From positions 1-6,665 of the forward strand of contig JAUXSJ010000176.1 in assembly GCA_030679615.1 (NCBI GenBank): a stretch of 6,665 nucleotides of DNA, written 5' to 3'. This DNA comes from Parachlamydiaceae bacterium (GTDB lineage Bacteria > Chlamydiota > Chlamydiia > Chlamydiales > Parachlamydiaceae). A model generated the notes under the pieces. The model searched no databases. It was not told where the DNA came from and worked only from the letters and a program-made list of their open reading frames with translations. Both the position numbers and the translations under genes were made by a program. Shown in pieces: positions 5,611-6,665 of this stretch (the first letter of the stretch is position 1; each line of letters begins with the position of its first letter).

Positions 5611-6552
5611 TTACGCAATAGTAAATCTTGCATTTGCAATTGTGTTAGGTAAACCAAAGACTACATCTTCTATTGTATACACTACATCTTCAACTTCACA
5701 AACCCCTAATTCTATGAGCTTTCTGATGCATTTTTGTACAATTTCCTCTGGTGTAGAGGCGCCTGCTGTAAGGCCAATAATTTTCTTATTTTTGAGCCAT
5801 TTTGGCTGAATTTCTTTCTCATCATTGATCAAATAGGACTCAATCCCGCGCTTTAATGCTACTTCTTGTAATCGATTTGAGTTAGAACTTTGCGGGTCAC
5901 CCACAACAAGTATAAGGTCTGTTATGTCTGTGATTTCTCTTAGAGCCATTTGTCGATTGGTTGTTGCATAACAAATTGACGAGCTTGGTAGCGTTTCAAT
6001 TAATGGATATCGCTCTTTTAAAGCTTCTGTAATGTCTTTAACATCGTCTAAGCTTAATGTTGTTTGTGTAATATAGAATAATTTTTCTTGAGGAGAAAAT
6101 TGGAGTGAGTAAACATCCTCTACTGATTCAACAATTGTCGTTACATCCGGCGCCTCTCCAGCCGTTCCGATAATTTCAACGTGATTGCGATGGCCTATAA
6201 GAACTATCTTATACCCTTGAGCTGCAAATCTTTTTACTGCAGAGTGTACTCTTGTTACCAAGCCACATGTCGCATCAATTTCAATGAGCTGTCTTTTTCT
6301 TGCTTGTTCTCGTACCGCTGGTGAGACTCCATGAGCAGAATAAATTAATCGTGATCCTTCAGGAACATCTTCTATCTCTTCTATAAAAATAGCACCTTTA
6401 TTTTTTAAATCTTGTACAACATGACGATTATGAACAATTTCATGTTTAACATAAATCGGTGCACCCCAAATAGATAATGCTTTTTCAACTGTTTCAATCG
6501 CGCGTTCTACCCCAGCGCAAAATCCTCTGGGTTTAGATAATAGTAATTTCAT
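5611..6552 (-). CDS. ispH: 4-hydroxy-3-methylbut-2-enyl diphosphate reductase
   Basis: IspH (LytB) catalyses the last step of the MEP pathway in the cytoplasm, reducing HMBPP to IPP and DMAPP with a [4Fe-4S] cluster. The 313-residue protein is full length. The three cluster cysteines are Cys12 (PRGFCAGV), Cys96 (DATCGLVT) and Cys194 (SSICYATTNRQ). Substrate-binding residues are also in place: His41 (EIVHN), His74 (SAHGVSP), His124 with Glu126 (GHRNHVEIIGT), Thr164/Thr165 (TQTTLS), the Ser-Asn run at 222-226 (SSNSN), and Ser266 (AGASTP). The segments TLPSSSICYATTNRQ and VVGDPQSSNSN look like the chlamydial form of the enzyme as I remember it. The start is supported by GGAGA (6561-6557), four bases from the ATG. 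The start overlaps the TGA of an open frame entering from the right (ATGA), which would suggest translational coupling. No terminator follows the gene before the barrel-protein gene. Confidence 0.98.
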   Translation of the reverse strand: MKLLLSKPRGFCAGVERAIETVEKALSIWGAPIYVKHEIVHNRHVVQDLKNKGAIFIEEIEDVPEGSRLIYSAHGVSPAVREQARKRQLIEIDATCGLVTRVHSAVKRFAAQGYKIVLIGHRNHVEIIGTAGEAPDVTTIVESVEDVYSLQFSPQEKLFYITQTTLSLDDVKDITEALKERYPLIETLPSSSICYATTNRQMALREITDITDLILVVGDPQSSNSNRLQEVALKRGIESYLINDEKEIQPKWLKNKKIIGLTAGASTPEEIVQKCIRKLIELGVCEVEDVVYTIEDVVFGLPNTIANARFTIA

Positions 6553-6665
6553 CTGGTCTCCAAAAATTTTAAAAATTCTAATTCGCTTAACCTTTTAGAG
6601 ACGTCAGAGACAGCAAAGACGTCAGAGACATCAAAGACATGCAAGCTGCAGAAAACAATTGCTAG
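6549..6665 (-). CDS. Possible C-terminal end of an upstream gene overlapping ispH
   Basis: On the minus strand this frame is open from the window edge for 38 codons and ends with a TGA that overlaps the ispH start by the ATGA arrangement. It is the only open frame of the three on that strand. The reading begins LAIVFCSLHVF, goes through a VSD/VFA triplet repeat, and ends KRLSELEFLKFLETR, which looks like a normal amphipathic C-terminal helix. I do not recognise the protein. Against it: 38 open codons can occur by chance, and much of the stretch is a simple 9-bp tandem repeat, which keeps a frame open automatically. If real, it would form an operon with ispH. Confidence 0.4.
   Translation of the reverse strand, partial: LAIVFCSLHVFDVSDVFAVSDVSKRLSELEFLKFLETR
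6599..6643. repeat. 9/18-bp tandem repeat upstream of ispH
   Basis: Two 18-bp copies (6599-6616 and 6617-6634, starting AGACGTCAGAGACA) differ at one base and are followed by a partial third (6635-6643). Each 18-mer is itself two related 9-mers of the form AGACRTCAR, giving about five 9-bp units. The length is a multiple of three, so in the minus-strand frame it encodes a Val-x-Asp-like three-residue repeat (VFD, VSD, VFA, VSD, VSK). Copy number could vary by slippage without breaking that frame. Confidence 0.8.

Noticed and set aside
5469..5657. 62-codon open frame on the minus strand spanning the ispH end and the barrel-protein start
   Set aside because: It overlaps both real genes in another frame, and its residues do not resemble a protein family.
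6597..6665. Plus-strand open frame ending exactly at the window edge with an RDVRDSKDVRD-like repeat
   Set aside because: It has no start codon before the repeat apart from an ATG at 6639, an in-frame stop lies at 6588-6590, and the openness is a by-product of the 9-bp tandem repeat.

Overview
The window is AT-rich and most likely comes from an amoeba-associated member of the Chlamydiae (Parachlamydiaceae/Protochlamydia-like). Three things suggest this. The IspH protein carries stretches I recognise from chlamydial IspH, such as the segment TLPSSSICYATTNRQ. There is a Cys-containing, Tyr/Ser/His-rich outer-membrane beta-barrel in the style of chlamydial porins. There is also a very long, Asn/Ile/Lys/Leu-rich protein with no recognisable domain, a common sight in these genomes. 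The assignment is an inference from sequence character; no database was searched.

All convincing genes lie on the minus strand, so the biological order runs from the right edge to the left. (1) 6549-6665 is an open frame that enters from outside. It contains an in-frame 9-bp tandem repeat, and its TGA overlaps the next start as ATGA. (2) 5611-6552 is ispH, the last enzyme of the MEP isoprenoid pathway, complete with all three cluster cysteines. (3) 4484-5539 is an exported 10-strand beta-barrel candidate, 71 bp downstream of ispH and closed by a clear rho-independent terminator at 4423-4454. (4) 3874-4359 is a non-haem ferritin with a full ferroxidase centre, a strong Shine-Dalgarno sequence and its own promoter candidate. 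(5) 1-3283 is the first 1094 codons of a giant protein of unknown function, cut by the left window edge.

The 590-bp gap between ferritin and the giant gene (3284-3873) is the odd part. It holds a 171-bp nearly complete palindrome (3299-3469) that resembles a MITE and carries mirror-image, outward-facing promoter-like sequences at both ends. One of these points straight into the giant gene, 15 bp away. A weaker pair of related ends lies at 3505-3587. A second, nearly perfect inverted repeat at 3640-3796 consists of two head-to-head copies of a coding-like fragment; the minus-strand reading looks like the broken N-terminal part of an alpha/beta-hydrolase-type protein. The gap therefore looks like a site of repeated insertion and rearrangement.

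There is no CRISPR array, tRNA, rRNA or recognisable defence system. The least explained items are the giant protein with its palindrome-derived upstream region, the inverted duplicated gene fragment, and the regular placement of cysteines in the barrel protein.
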